A stretch of DNA of 30,752 nucleotides from an uncultured Desulfobacterales bacterium. GTDB lineage: Bacteria > Desulfobacterota > Desulfobacteria > Desulfobacterales > JAFDCJ01. Both the position numbers and the translations under genes were made by a program. Shown piece by piece: positions 17,375 to 25,018 of this stretch; within the stretch, counting starts at the first letter, position 1, and every line of letters begins with the position of its first letter. The notes beneath the pieces were generated by a model that was not told the DNA's origin, made no database searches, and saw only the letters and a list, made by a program, of their open reading frames with translations. The stretch covers positions 1 to 30,752 of the forward strand of contig CALZJV010000047.1 in NCBI GenBank assembly GCA_945787595.1, in the 5' to 3' direction.

Positions 17375-17650
17375 ATCAGTATTCTCCGAAGTCAGCTCCG
17401 CCGCAGACTGCCGAAATGTCCAGCTTGATCGAAAAAGGGACATAACAATTCAGCGCAGGGTTCGCAGCCTCCGGCCTCTCCGAGCTGTAGGCTCTACGAG
17501 CCGGAAGCCATTGGGGAGACCTACGCCCCGGCGGGAGAACGCCGAGAAAGTAAATTTTAAATAATTCCTGCGATCTTTGCGTTATCTGCGGTGAAATATT
17601 TCTCGAAAATGGCATCGGATTTTATGAAGTTTATATGAGTGTTTGACAAT
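17375..17650. other. Repeat-filled gap between tctB and tctA
   Basis: It contains the hairpin element at 17471-17509, a further GC-rich hairpin (CGGCG...CGCCG near 17529-17544) and a microrepeat of the form CTTTGCGTTATCTGCGGTGA at 17565-17597. No gene is recognised. The peptide LPARRAYSSER appears in the minus-strand translation of the hairpin element and is not evidence of coding. Confidence 0.65.
17471..17509. repeat. Dispersed hairpin element, copy 1
   Basis: CTCCGAGCTGTAGGCTCTA continues into CGAGCCGGAAGCC. The core GTAG-GCT-CTAC flanked by AGCT/AGC(C) arms can fold into a bulged hairpin. The same core with small changes occurs at 19671-19739 (two hairpins) and 23421-23465. Confidence 0.8.
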
Positions 17651-18160
17651 TTAGGGCACAGGCATGTCGAATACGCGCGGTAGGAAAACCGCAACCAGCC
17701 CTGTCGCGATCAGCGTGTAGATGACAATCTTAAGCGGGCCCCCGATTTTGAGATAGTAGAAAATCAAGACGTGGTAGATGAGCGTTGCCACGAGGAAGGG
17801 CACATGCCCGATCAGCCCAACGATATACAGCACCATGAATCCGAGAACCCACAGGAAGCGGCGCAGCTCCTCCTCGTCGCGGATACTTCTGCACAGTGCC
17901 CCGATATGTTTGAGTCCACCGCTCCGCAGGGCCCTCACATTAATGACAAGGCTCAAAAAGAGCAGCACGATTCCAGTGAACAGCGGCACAAAGCCCGGAC
18001 TCATCAGGATTCCCAGATGACCCTTTTGGGGCATGCGCACCGATTCAACAATCACAAAGAGGGCAAAAAAGGATACGCAAACACCCAGCATGAGTTCGCC
18101 GGCTTTATCCAAGCCGGCGATGTCAAGACTGTCGTTGGTCTTTTGTTGATTCGGCGGCAT
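17651..18160 (-). CDS. tctB: Tripartite tricarboxylate transporter, small permease subunit TctB
   Basis: A 169-residue membrane protein with four predicted helices: residues about 23-42 (ELMLGVCVSFFALFVIVES), 56-78 (PGFVPLFTGIVLLFLSLVINV), 102-120 and 124-165. PGFVPLF in the second helix region is typical of TctB. It partners TctA in the membrane; its role is thought to be structural or modulatory. It lies between tctC and tctA on the minus strand. The ribosome site before the ATG at 18160 is weak, so translation may depend on the upstream hairpin region or be low compared with the binding protein. Confidence 0.88.
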   Translation of the reverse strand: MPPNQQKTNDSLDIAGLDKAGELMLGVCVSFFALFVIVESVRMPQKGHLGILMSPGFVPLFTGIVLLFLSLVINVRALRSGGLKHIGALCRSIRDEEELRRFLWVLGFMVLYIVGLIGHVPFLVATLIYHVLIFYYLKIGGPLKIVIYTLIATGLVAVFLPRVFDMPVP

Positions 18161-18218
18161 TTTCTATAATAAGTGATTAAGTTAATTGGAATGGATTCCA
18201 TTATATTAGGTTAAATCA

Positions 18219-18305
18219 GACAGGATTAACAGGATCATCAGGATATTCTTTGTTTTATTCGGAAACAAAGAATAAAAAATTTCAATAAATCCTGTTGATC
18301 CTGTC
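18219..18305. repeat. Long inverted repeat between tctC and tctB
   Basis: Outer arms GACAGGATTAACAGGAT and ATCCTGTTGATCCTGTC are complementary with one mismatch over 17 bp. An inner perfect 11-bp stem ATTCTTTGTTT/AAACAAAGAAT encloses seven bases. In the mRNA this would form a strong hairpin after tctC and could protect the binding-protein message or reduce downstream expression (inference). CAGGATTAACAGGAT resembles a common extragenic repeat. Confidence 0.85.
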
Positions 18306-18344
18306 CCAGAACAAGAAAATATAAACGAATCCACTGCCTTGCTT

Positions 18345-19460
18345 TTATTTTTTTAACTGCTTATACAGGGTCTCCACGCTGGCCGGCCAGACTTTGGCAT
18401 TGGCGGCCCGATCATGCGGCGGCCATGCCCAGTCGGCCGGTTTAGGAATGCCGAATTGGGCCGGATCGTTTTTGGCGATCTGAAGATCCCACAATGCCGT
18501 GCAACGGGCCGCCTCGATCCGGGACATCTGCTTGTCGGAGGCTGATCCCAGCAACGGCGCCCACACACCTGCACGTTGTTGGACCGCAACTTTCTTGAAA
18601 CCTTCCTGTTGGACGGCCCAGATGAAGGCTTCGGCAATTTTTTCAATCACATCCGGCGGGGTGTCGCGCCGGATATAAATACCGAAATAGGGGTTGATGG
18701 CCTGGTAAGGTTCGAGGGATGGGAATTTTTTAACGGCTGAGGGAAAATTGACGCCTTCAAAGGTGATGTCTTCGCTGTAGAGATTTGCAAGTGGCTTTAC
18801 CCTTCCGGCCACCGCCCAGTCGCTCAGATCACCCATCGTAACCGAAGTAAAATTAACATCTCCCGACAGCAGGTAGCGGCCGGCTTCACGCCCGCCCTTG
18901 TAAGGCACCGGGATGACCTTTTCCGTGATCCCGGCAGCTTCCATCAAAATACCGCCGAAGATCGCGCCGTTGCTGCCGGCGCCGGGTGACCCGAATTTAA
19001 AGGTCCCCTTGGGCTTGGTTTTTATATCGTTTAAAAATTCATCCAGCGTATTCCAGGGCGCATCGCCTTTGACGTAAATCGTTGTTGGAAAAACGACCGA
19101 CAGCATGGCATAGAAATCGTTCCAGGAAAATTTGCTGTGTCCCAGAACCGGCCAGGTACCATGAACGGCGGCGCCACCGAACCACAGGTATCCGTCGGCC
19201 GGGGCCTCCGCTACCTGGGTCGCACCGATACCACCAAGCGCACCGGTTACATTGGTGACCAGTATCCGCTGCCCCAGTTGTTTTTCCATCTCCAGACTCA
19301 CCGCCCGGGTGGTGGTGTCGGATGAACCGCCTGCGGACCAACCCACATAAACGGCAATGGGTTTGTCGGGCCAGGCCATCGCTGGTGAAACGCCCGCAAA
19401 AAATACCGCCACGGCCAACATGATAACAGCGAATCCCAAATAACTACGAAAATTTCTCAT
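18345..19460 (-). CDS. tctC: Tripartite tricarboxylate transporter substrate-binding protein (TctC/Bug family)
   Basis: A 371-residue secreted binding protein. The signal peptide (residues 1-29) ends in SPAMA before WPDKPIAVYVGWSAGGSSDT, the family's first beta strand and ligand-loop motif. Other Bug-like elements are LVTNVTGALGGIGATQVAEA near residue 77, FGSPGAGSNGAIFGG near 158 and VPYKGGREAGRYLLSGDVNF near 186-205. It captures a carboxylate in the periplasm and delivers it to TctAB. It is somewhat longer than usual (about 320-330). AGGAGGAGG stands before the ATG, and it is the first gene of the operon. The ligand cannot be predicted from sequence; the downstream hydroxy-acid enzymes suggest a hydroxy- or oxo-acid. 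Confidence 0.92.
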   Translation of the reverse strand: MRNFRSYLGFAVIMLAVAVFFAGVSPAMAWPDKPIAVYVGWSAGGSSDTTTRAVSLEMEKQLGQRILVTNVTGALGGIGATQVAEAPADGYLWFGGAAVHGTWPVLGHSKFSWNDFYAMLSVVFPTTIYVKGDAPWNTLDEFLNDIKTKPKGTFKFGSPGAGSNGAIFGGILMEAAGITEKVIPVPYKGGREAGRYLLSGDVNFTSVTMGDLSDWAVAGRVKPLANLYSEDITFEGVNFPSAVKKFPSLEPYQAINPYFGIYIRRDTPPDVIEKIAEAFIWAVQQEGFKKVAVQQRAGVWAPLLGSASDKQMSRIEAARCTALWDLQIAKNDPAQFGIPKPADWAWPPHDRAANAKVWPASVETLYKQLKK

Positions 19461-19644
19461 GTTTCCTCCTCCTTTTTGTTAGAGTTGGTGTAAAACCTGC
19501 ATCCAGTCAAAGGTATCATGATCTTCATGAAATATTGCCCACGCTCGCGAAATAAATACTTCATTTTCTAATGACGCCTTTAGCACAAGAGTAGCTGTGT
19601 TTCAATAAAATATTTTAAAAGCCGGATCTCACGGGTTGACTTCT

Positions 19645-20322
19645 TTATTCTATTAACGAAAACCTGGTCCTCCCTCTCTCCGAGCTGTAGGCTCTACGAG
19701 CTGGAAGCCGGGCTGTAGGCCCTACGGGCCGGAAGCTGGACCCGGAGAGTCTTTTCTGAAACTTGATGACCCATGGCAGCATGATCTCATCCGCAAAAGA
19801 AACGGCTTCATTCTGCAGGGCCGCATCATCTTCGGACAGGCCTTTTTCCAGCAGGAAGTATAAGTATTCCAACTCAATGGAAAGATGGTCGGGGGGTTCG
19901 TGGATATGGTCTCCCAGCGACAGCTTTTTGGACTCAAAGCGCTCTTTCATCAAAACGGCGGGGGGACCCATAAGCGGAGCATCTTGGCCAGGTGCGCTGC
20001 CGGCCTCATAGCAGGAAGCATACAGCGGGGCGGTAATGCCGTCGCGATTGTTTATAAATAGACGGACATAGGTTTGTTCCAGGTTTTTAAAAATTTCATC
20101 TTGGCCCGTAGATGAAGTACAGATGGCCTTTAGTTCATCTATGATGGTGGGAGGTTCATAGCTCACAATCGGCTTGAGCGCCTCAAATGGTTTGAGATAA
20201 ATTCGCCCCAATGAATCCAAGCCGCCATCAGTATCAGGTCCCCAGTAAAATCGGGACAGCAAGGCGACACCTTCCAGCAAGGCTGTCTGGTGTATTTCAT
20301 CAAGGGAAGAAATTGAATGCAT
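19645..20322 (-). CDS. TorD/DmsD-like redox-enzyme maturation chaperone with repeat-derived tail
   Basis: A 225-residue, mostly helical protein. The segments LFINNRDGITAPLYASCYE near residue 92-110 and HEPPDHLSIELEYLYFLLEKG near 141-161 match TorD-family chaperones, which bind the Tat signal peptide of molybdenum enzymes until the cofactor is loaded. AAGGAGG lies before the ATG at 20322. The last 27 or so residues (PVGPTARLPARRAYSSERG and beyond) are encoded by a dispersed hairpin repeat, so the native C-terminus was probably replaced or extended by its insertion. No molybdoenzyme gene lies in the window, so its client is elsewhere. It follows the dimethylargininase-like gene by 105 bp. Confidence 0.82.
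   Translation of the reverse strand: MHSISSLDEIHQTALLEGVALLSRFYWGPDTDGGLDSLGRIYLKPFEALKPIVSYEPPTIIDELKAICTSSTGQDEIFKNLEQTYVRLFINNRDGITAPLYASCYEAGSAPGQDAPLMGPPAVLMKERFESKKLSLGDHIHEPPDHLSIELEYLYFLLEKGLSEDDAALQNEAVSFADEIMLPWVIKFQKRLSGSSFRPVGPTARLPARRAYSSERGRTRFSLIE
19671..19739. repeat. Dispersed hairpin element, copy 2 (double hairpin, inside the TorD-like gene)
   Basis: Two tandem copies of the GCTGTAGGCYCTACGRGCYGGAAGC unit lie back to back here (about 19684-19708 and 19711-19735; written with ambiguity codes). The left flank TGGTCCTCC is also shared with the copy at 23421. It overlaps the 3' end of the TorD-like coding region and supplies its tail. Confidence 0.82.
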
Positions 20323-20427
20323 TCGGCCTCCTTATTTTTGCAATACCAAAACCGGAATCAGATCTTATGGCGGCAGAAGTGCTCGGCATGTGCGACGGAC
20401 AGCTGGCACGCTGCAAACGGGGCGGCG

Positions 20428-21189
20428 CTAAAACCGAATGGACATGCAGGTTAATCCGCCGTCCATCTTATGCACTTCACTGGTTTCCAGCTCAATTATT
20501 TTAAATCCAAGAACCTCAAGTTGCTTGCGGGCATCGGGAAATCCAGCGGGAGTCAGAAGATATCCATTGACCAGCAGGGTATTTGCAGCATAGGCGTCAG
20601 TTTCATCCACCACAATTTTATCATATCCATTGAGTTGCTCACTTTCGGCAAAATCAGGTGTGATGAGCAGCGTGTTTTTGCCGACAAAATTGACACTGGA
20701 TTTGAAATGCAGCCCGGCGCCCACTGGAATCGTAACCCAGGTGTTGCCAAAGCTTTCCAGAATATGGCCAAGTTGTCCGGCGCCTTCTTTGTTGGTTCGT
20801 TGCGACAACCCGATCAAGAAATGCTTGCCCACCTGGAGAACATCACCGCCGTCAACGGTGCCGGGAGCCTGAATACGTTTAATTTTGCGAAAACCGGCCA
20901 GAACCGGGACCATGGATTCCTCTTCGCCTTTGCGGGTTTCAGCTCCCGGATTGGTGATGACGGCGACATCGGGTGTGACGACGGCCGTGTCTTCAACAAA
21001 ATAGGCATCCGGGTAATCCGGCAGTGGATCGAGAATGGTAACCTCGAGGCCGCAGGATTTTAAGGTTTCGAGGTAGGTCTCATGCTGTTTGAGGAGCAGC
21101 TCATATTGGGGCGGTTTGGCGCTGACGGTGGTGGTGAGCCCCTGGGCAAAATTGTTTGCGGGCTTTCTGGCAATGGCTTGGGTGAACAT
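20428..21189 (-). CDS. Dimethylargininase-like hydrolase (DDAH/arginine deiminase superfamily)
   Basis: A 253-residue protein of the guanidine-modifying superfamily. The start TQAIARKPANNFAQGLTT, FVEDTAVV (Glu66-Asp67), TVDGGDVL (near 111-118), GLHFKSSVN with His161, and the terminal MDGGLTCMSIRF with Cys248 match the substrate-binding and catalytic sites of DDAH, which hydrolyses methylated arginines to citrulline and an amine. The Cys, His and acidic residues expected for catalysis are all present, so it should be active; a related amidino substrate is possible. AAGGA lies about 11 bases before the ATG. It precedes the TorD-like gene on the same strand, but no functional link is obvious. 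Confidence 0.87.
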   Translation of the reverse strand: MFTQAIARKPANNFAQGLTTTVSAKPPQYELLLKQHETYLETLKSCGLEVTILDPLPDYPDAYFVEDTAVVTPDVAVITNPGAETRKGEEESMVPVLAGFRKIKRIQAPGTVDGGDVLQVGKHFLIGLSQRTNKEGAGQLGHILESFGNTWVTIPVGAGLHFKSSVNFVGKNTLLITPDFAESEQLNGYDKIVVDETDAYAANTLLVNGYLLTPAGFPDARKQLEVLGFKIIELETSEVHKMDGGLTCMSIRF

Positions 21190-21967
21190 TAGTCTTTATC
21201 CTTTGCATGGTATTGGGCCTCGGAAACAAATAAATCCAGAGTCTTGCTTGTCTTTTGGCCCGTTTTCGGTGTTGCGCCAAAAGTCACGTATAGACAATAT
21301 GCTCCCTTGGGCGCGCCTGGAAAACGAACCAAAATCCGGCGCAATCCTTGTGTATTTACTTGTTTCCGCGACCCTTACCGGTCTCGATGGCGAAAGACTC
21401 ACCGGCCGGGGTGTCTGATTTTAGCAAAATATCTGCAGACATATAACAAAATTCCCCCACTTTAGATAGAGGGGAGAAATATTTTAACAAAAATTAACAG
21501 AATTATAATCCCAAAAAAGGTCATATCGACGCCGGTGGAAATTGCATTGCAAACCGTGAAAAACTCAGGTTCAAGTGAGCCTAAATCCGTCCAGGACCAA
21601 ATCTGTAAATACCATTGGGGAACAAGCTCACCTTTTCATGCAAATTATCCGGAAAAGTCGCTGAACGGAATAACGCTCACTAAGCCCCTCAGGCAGTTTC
21701 TCGGTTTGCAACGAAACATCCACCGGCTTTTAACGAGAACCTTTGTTTTGATTATTGAACCGAAAATTAAAGAGGGGAGCCTGGACAGGATTTCATCTTT
21801 TGAGGAGATAAGAAGGTGGTCAAGACGGTATACTGCGACTACCCGGGGATGTTGATCCGGTAAGGGATTTGTTGCGTTTGCAAAAGAAGCTTGCGCCAAT
21901 GGCTGTTACGTGCCCGTTTTTGAACCAGAAACCCGTTAGCCTAAAATATGGCGGCAAACAAATCGAA
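21190..21967. other. Gap of about 780 bp without a recognised gene
   Basis: No gene is supported. A plus-strand frame at 21535-21855 (106 codons, GTG start) has no ribosome site and no recognisable motif. The stretch 21260-21400, with GTTGCGCCAAAAGTCACG and a later partly inverted CGGCGCAAT, looks like an extragenic repeat, but I could see only one copy here. Confidence 0.5.
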
Positions 21968-22351
21968 TCAGTACTGTCCCACAGCTATTTTAGCAGGAAA
22001 GTAGGCTTCTTTCGGCCAATCACGCAAAATTTGCAGAATTTCTCTAACGTAGGCACCTTCGCATTCGGCACGGCAAGGGTGGAGGTCTTCCCTTTGTAGG
22101 CAATAGCCGGGACAGTGCTCGGACCCGGACAGACATTCTGTAAATATCGGACCATCATGGAGATCTTTAAACAGACTGGCGGGGATGCCAATGGTTGATT
22201 GACAGATCGAATGGTTGAAGAGGAAGAACCCCAGCACTCGGTCACCGAAATTAACCTGATATCCCACAAGATCGATGTGGCTGTCTTGCATAAATTCATG
22301 CCGCGAAAACCAGGGCGTCTTACAGCAGGAACACGTTTTAAATATATTCAT
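21968..22351 (-). CDS. Small Cys-rich cytoplasmic protein, unknown function
   Basis: A 127-residue protein with nine Cys: a CSCC-type cluster at residues 7-10 (C7, C9, C10), C50, and a C-terminal group C73, C80, C84, C93, C97 in the form TECLSGSEHCPGYCLQ...PCRAEC. The paired clusters suggest a zinc or Fe-S site. The central YQVNFGDRVLGFFLFNHSIC and DGPIFTECLSGSEHCPGYC resemble a small family of uncharacterised proteins that I have seen in sulfate reducers (memory, unchecked). There is no signal peptide or membrane helix. I chose the internal ATG at 22351 because the conserved-looking part begins there; the ribosome site is weak (GGTGA). Confidence 0.68.
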   Translation of the reverse strand: MNIFKTCSCCKTPWFSRHEFMQDSHIDLVGYQVNFGDRVLGFFLFNHSICQSTIGIPASLFKDLHDGPIFTECLSGSEHCPGYCLQREDLHPCRAECEGAYVREILQILRDWPKEAYFPAKIAVGQY

Positions 22352-22494
22352 GGGTTCACCAATTGAAGTTGAATTTTTGGATCTTAAATCCAGTAATTGA
22401 GACTGCAATATTTATTCCAAAGAATATTATTGTGCTGTGGCTGAACACGGTAATGTGGCGGATGTACGACCACAGCAGACGCAGGTGAAATAGC

Positions 22495-22512
22495 GGATAA
22501 AATTATTTATCC
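22495..22512. promoter_or_regulatory. Short palindrome GGATAAA-N4-TTTATCC
   Basis: A perfect 7-bp inverted repeat around ATTA lies between the Cys-rich protein gene and the AlkD-like gene, about 145 bp upstream of the former's start. It may be an operator or a chance AT-rich palindrome. Confidence 0.35.
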
Positions 22513-22597
22513 TTTTATAACAGTTTGAGGAGGGGCAGGAATCTGTCGCTAGCGATCGACTGTCAAAAAAATGGCAACAGTATTCCGTAGGATGGAT

Positions 22598-23302
22598 TTA
22601 AATTTTCCCTTTTAAATAGCGCTGTCTTTTTTGCTCCGGAAACTTTTCGATGGCATATCGCAGCATGGTGCGCGGCATTTTTTTATAATGCTTTTTTAAA
22701 AAGGTTTCTTCCGTTGGCAGGTGGCGCTTGCCGATTTCGCGCAGCATCCAGCCTGTGGCTTTATGAATCAGGTCTTGCCGGTCAAAAAGCAGCATTTTGG
22801 AAATTTTGAATGTTTCAGAGAACTCATGACGTTTGATGAAATGAAAGGTCGACATGATCGATATTCTTCGTTCCCACAGGTCTTCGGACGCAGCCAGACG
22901 ATGCAGAACCGCCTTGTTTTTGTCCATCAGGTAGGCCCCGACAATATGTTCCGCCGATGAATCCACAAGATCCCAATTGTTAACAAATCCGGTGTTTTTC
23001 AGATATATTTCATAGATAGACTTTCTCACGGGCTCATCGCCTTTGGAGAATGCACCAACCAGCAGCAATAGCGCCAACAGTCGTTCTTCATGTATCCGCG
23101 AACGGAGCAGAATTGCAATTTCCGCGACGGTCAAATCAGAATGCTCTTTGGCCAGCTTTCTGAGAATCGGCACCCGGATACCGATGAACACGTCACCTTC
23201 GCCATATTCACCCGGCCCGGTTTTAAAAAATTTCCGGCTGATGGCCGCATGTTTCTCGTTGCCGAGCTTTTTCAGTTTTTTCTGAATATCCTGTATGGTC
23301 AT
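22598..23302 (-). CDS. AlkD-like DNA alkylation repair protein
   Basis: A 234-residue all-helical protein of the AlkD family of HEAT-repeat-like DNA glycosylases, which remove alkylated bases such as 3- and 7-methylpurines. Visible signatures: FIGIRVPILRKLAKEH near residues 39-54, the helix pair HEERLLALLLLVG near 71-83, and FVNNWDLVDSSAEHIVG near 106-122, where Trp110 and Asp114 correspond to catalytic residues of AlkD. The C-terminal HKATGWMLREIGKRH supplies another expected Trp. The length is usual. The ATG has little ribosome site. It stands alone, with no link to its neighbours. Confidence 0.88.
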   Translation of the reverse strand: MTIQDIQKKLKKLGNEKHAAISRKFFKTGPGEYGEGDVFIGIRVPILRKLAKEHSDLTVAEIAILLRSRIHEERLLALLLLVGAFSKGDEPVRKSIYEIYLKNTGFVNNWDLVDSSAEHIVGAYLMDKNKAVLHRLAASEDLWERRISIMSTFHFIKRHEFSETFKISKMLLFDRQDLIHKATGWMLREIGKRHLPTEETFLKKHYKKMPRTMLRYAIEKFPEQKRQRYLKGKI

Positions 23303-23720
23303 GGTGAATTATTGAGTTATCCCCAACCCGGATCCACCAGGAAGAGAATAAATTGCCACAAAGGCACTAAGACACAAAGCGGAGCCGTTGGTTAAGATTC
23401 ATTCTAAAATTGGAAATCTGGTCCTCCTTCCGGGCTGTAGGCTCTACGGGCCGGAAGCTGGGCCAGGATGCTTTACTTTTGTGTCATTGTGTCTCAACTC
23501 ATTGGAATCAGCTTATACCACAAGCTGTTGATATTATAAAGGCATGTTGATAGGAATGGGATAACCAACCGGAATTAATTCATATTTTATCTGCAATCTC
23601 ACTTTACCCATAAACAGATTGATGAAATCATTAAGGATAATTTTCTTGACTTTGTAGGTTCTACTTGTGGTATCTGAAAATAGTTGTCGGCAAAGCAAAT
23701 AATTTAAGAAGGAAACGATT
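23303..23720. other. Gap between AlkD-like gene and DUF2959 gene, mostly repeat
   Basis: It contains the composite repeat 23354-23495. The remainder (about 23500-23720) is AT-rich upstream DNA of the lipoprotein gene. AAGAAGGAAACG just before its ATG provides a ribosome site. No gene or firm promoter is recognised. Confidence 0.5.
23354..23495. repeat. Composite inverted-repeat element with hairpin core (copy 3 at 23421-23465)
   Basis: The left arm CCACAAAGGCACTAAGACA (from 23356) and the right arm CTTTTGTGTCATTGTGTCTC are imperfect inverted copies of a common CACAAAG-type microrepeat. Between them lies the third copy of the dispersed hairpin (GGGCTGTAGGCTCTACGGG then CCGGAAGC), here with the most stable stem, CCGG(G)CTGTAG/CTACG(G)CCGG. 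One repeat type is nested in another. Confidence 0.75.
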
Positions 23721-24410
23721 ATGCCAAAAGGGATTCCGAGATTTCAATCCAGCCTGATATTAATGATCGCTGTATCAATCATTTTGATGGGATGTTCCAC
23801 CGCCTATTACGGCACCATGGAAAAGCTGGGTTACCACAAAAGGGATATAATGGTCAGTCGGGTGGAATCAGCCAGAGACGCCCAGGAGGAAGCCAAAGAA
23901 CAGTTTAAATCTGCCTTGGAACAATTCAGCAGTGTTCTGAAGGTTGATGGTGGTGAACTGGAGGAAAAGTATGCTCAGTTGAAGGCAGCCTATGACGAAA
24001 GCGCGGCCAGAGCAGAAGCAGTGCAGGAGCGCATTGAAGATGTGGAAGATGTATCTGAAGCCTTGTTTGAGGAATGGCAAACTGAACTGGATCAATACAC
24101 CAGTGACAGCCTGCGACGCAGCAGTGCCCGCAAATTGAGGCAAACAAAACAGCAGTATGCACAGCTTATTGGTGCAATGAAGAGGGCAGAGAAAAAAATG
24201 GCGCCGGTGCTCCGGGCTTTCAATGATCAGGTTTTGTTTCTGAAACATAACCTCAATGCCCGGGCAATCGCTTCACTTCAGACCGAGCTGGCCTCAGTAG
24301 AGGCTGAGGTAAACTCACTGATTAGGGACATGGAGGCCTCCATTAAAGAGCCTAATATTGAGAAATTTTTAAGCTGTAAAGATGCCACTCATACCTGTCT
24401 GCCAACTTAG
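23721..24410 (+). CDS. DUF2959-family coiled-coil lipoprotein
   Basis: A 229-residue protein. The signal peptide ends in ILMGC, giving a lipidated Cys25 followed by STAYYGTMEKLGYHKRDIMV, the characteristic start of DUF2959 proteins. Residues about 40-110 (rich in Ala, Glu, Lys: ARDAQEEAKEQFKSALEQF) and 120-215 are predicted coiled coils. The family has no established function. The last residues (FLSCKDATHTCLPT) add two Cys and do not look like the usual family ending, so the C-terminus may have diverged. AGAAGGAAAC precedes the ATG. It is a single-gene unit with repeats upstream and no clear terminator. Confidence 0.85.
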   Translation: MPKGIPRFQSSLILMIAVSIILMGCSTAYYGTMEKLGYHKRDIMVSRVESARDAQEEAKEQFKSALEQFSSVLKVDGGELEEKYAQLKAAYDESAARAEAVQERIEDVEDVSEALFEEWQTELDQYTSDSLRRSSARKLRQTKQQYAQLIGAMKRAEKKMAPVLRAFNDQVLFLKHNLNARAIASLQTELASVEAEVNSLIRDMEASIKEPNIEKFLSCKDATHTCLPT

Positions 24411-25018
24411 TGCTCAATCTCTTTCTACAAACAAACTGATTCAGGAAATCAATTAAATTCCTGACCGGCTCCGTTATTCCACCAAATTGAAATGCATAGC
24501 TATGATTTCCTTTCACGCAGGCCAATATCATAACATTTTGGCAGCTAATTATTAAATGCAAGATAAATAGGAGTTAAATGTAATTGAGGCTCATTAAAGA
24601 TAAGTTTACTTATTTCCAAAAGAGGTTTACGCTCTTTAAAAATTGCAAATAGAATTGATTTTTTTATACCAAACACTGATAAACTATTTCATGTGTTTGT
24701 ATCACATTGGCCAAGTCGAATTTGGTGTCCGGAAAACAGTCCTGATCGACATCTACTTGGAGTTCGTTTGAGGGACGCCGTTGATGAAGACAGTAGAAAG
24801 CATGCCAGAATTTCTGATATTCCTGTTTTTTTAACAGTCGTTTCAGACCAGCCGCCGGTAAGGGTGATTTATGCAATTTGTCATGTCATTATAACGACGA
24901 GCGTTGGATTTAAATCGAGTTTTGCTTTATCTCTAAATTTCTATCGTAGTTCAATCCGAGGCTTGCAGAAAATCGGAATAACTATGGTAAAATACTGATT
25001 GTTGATTAAGGAGCCGAT
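24411..25018. other. Gap of about 600 bp without a recognised gene
   Basis: Short open frames on both strands (for example 24693-24998 plus, 24664-24876 minus) have no ribosome site or recognisable motif. A small hairpin AAAGAG-GTTTACG-CTCTTT is present near 24620-24638. The last bases hold the ribosome site AAGGAG of the next gene. Nothing else is evident. Confidence 0.5.

Noticed and set aside
17376..17615. Minus-strand frame containing LPARRAYSSER
   Set aside because: The peptide is the translation of a dispersed hairpin repeat; no gene features surround it.
21535..21855. Plus-strand 106-codon frame
   Set aside because: GTG start without ribosome site, no domain, isolated in a gene-free stretch.
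24693..24998. Plus-strand 101-codon frame
   Set aside because: No ribosome site, no recognised motif, ends just before the URO-D gene; likely chance.
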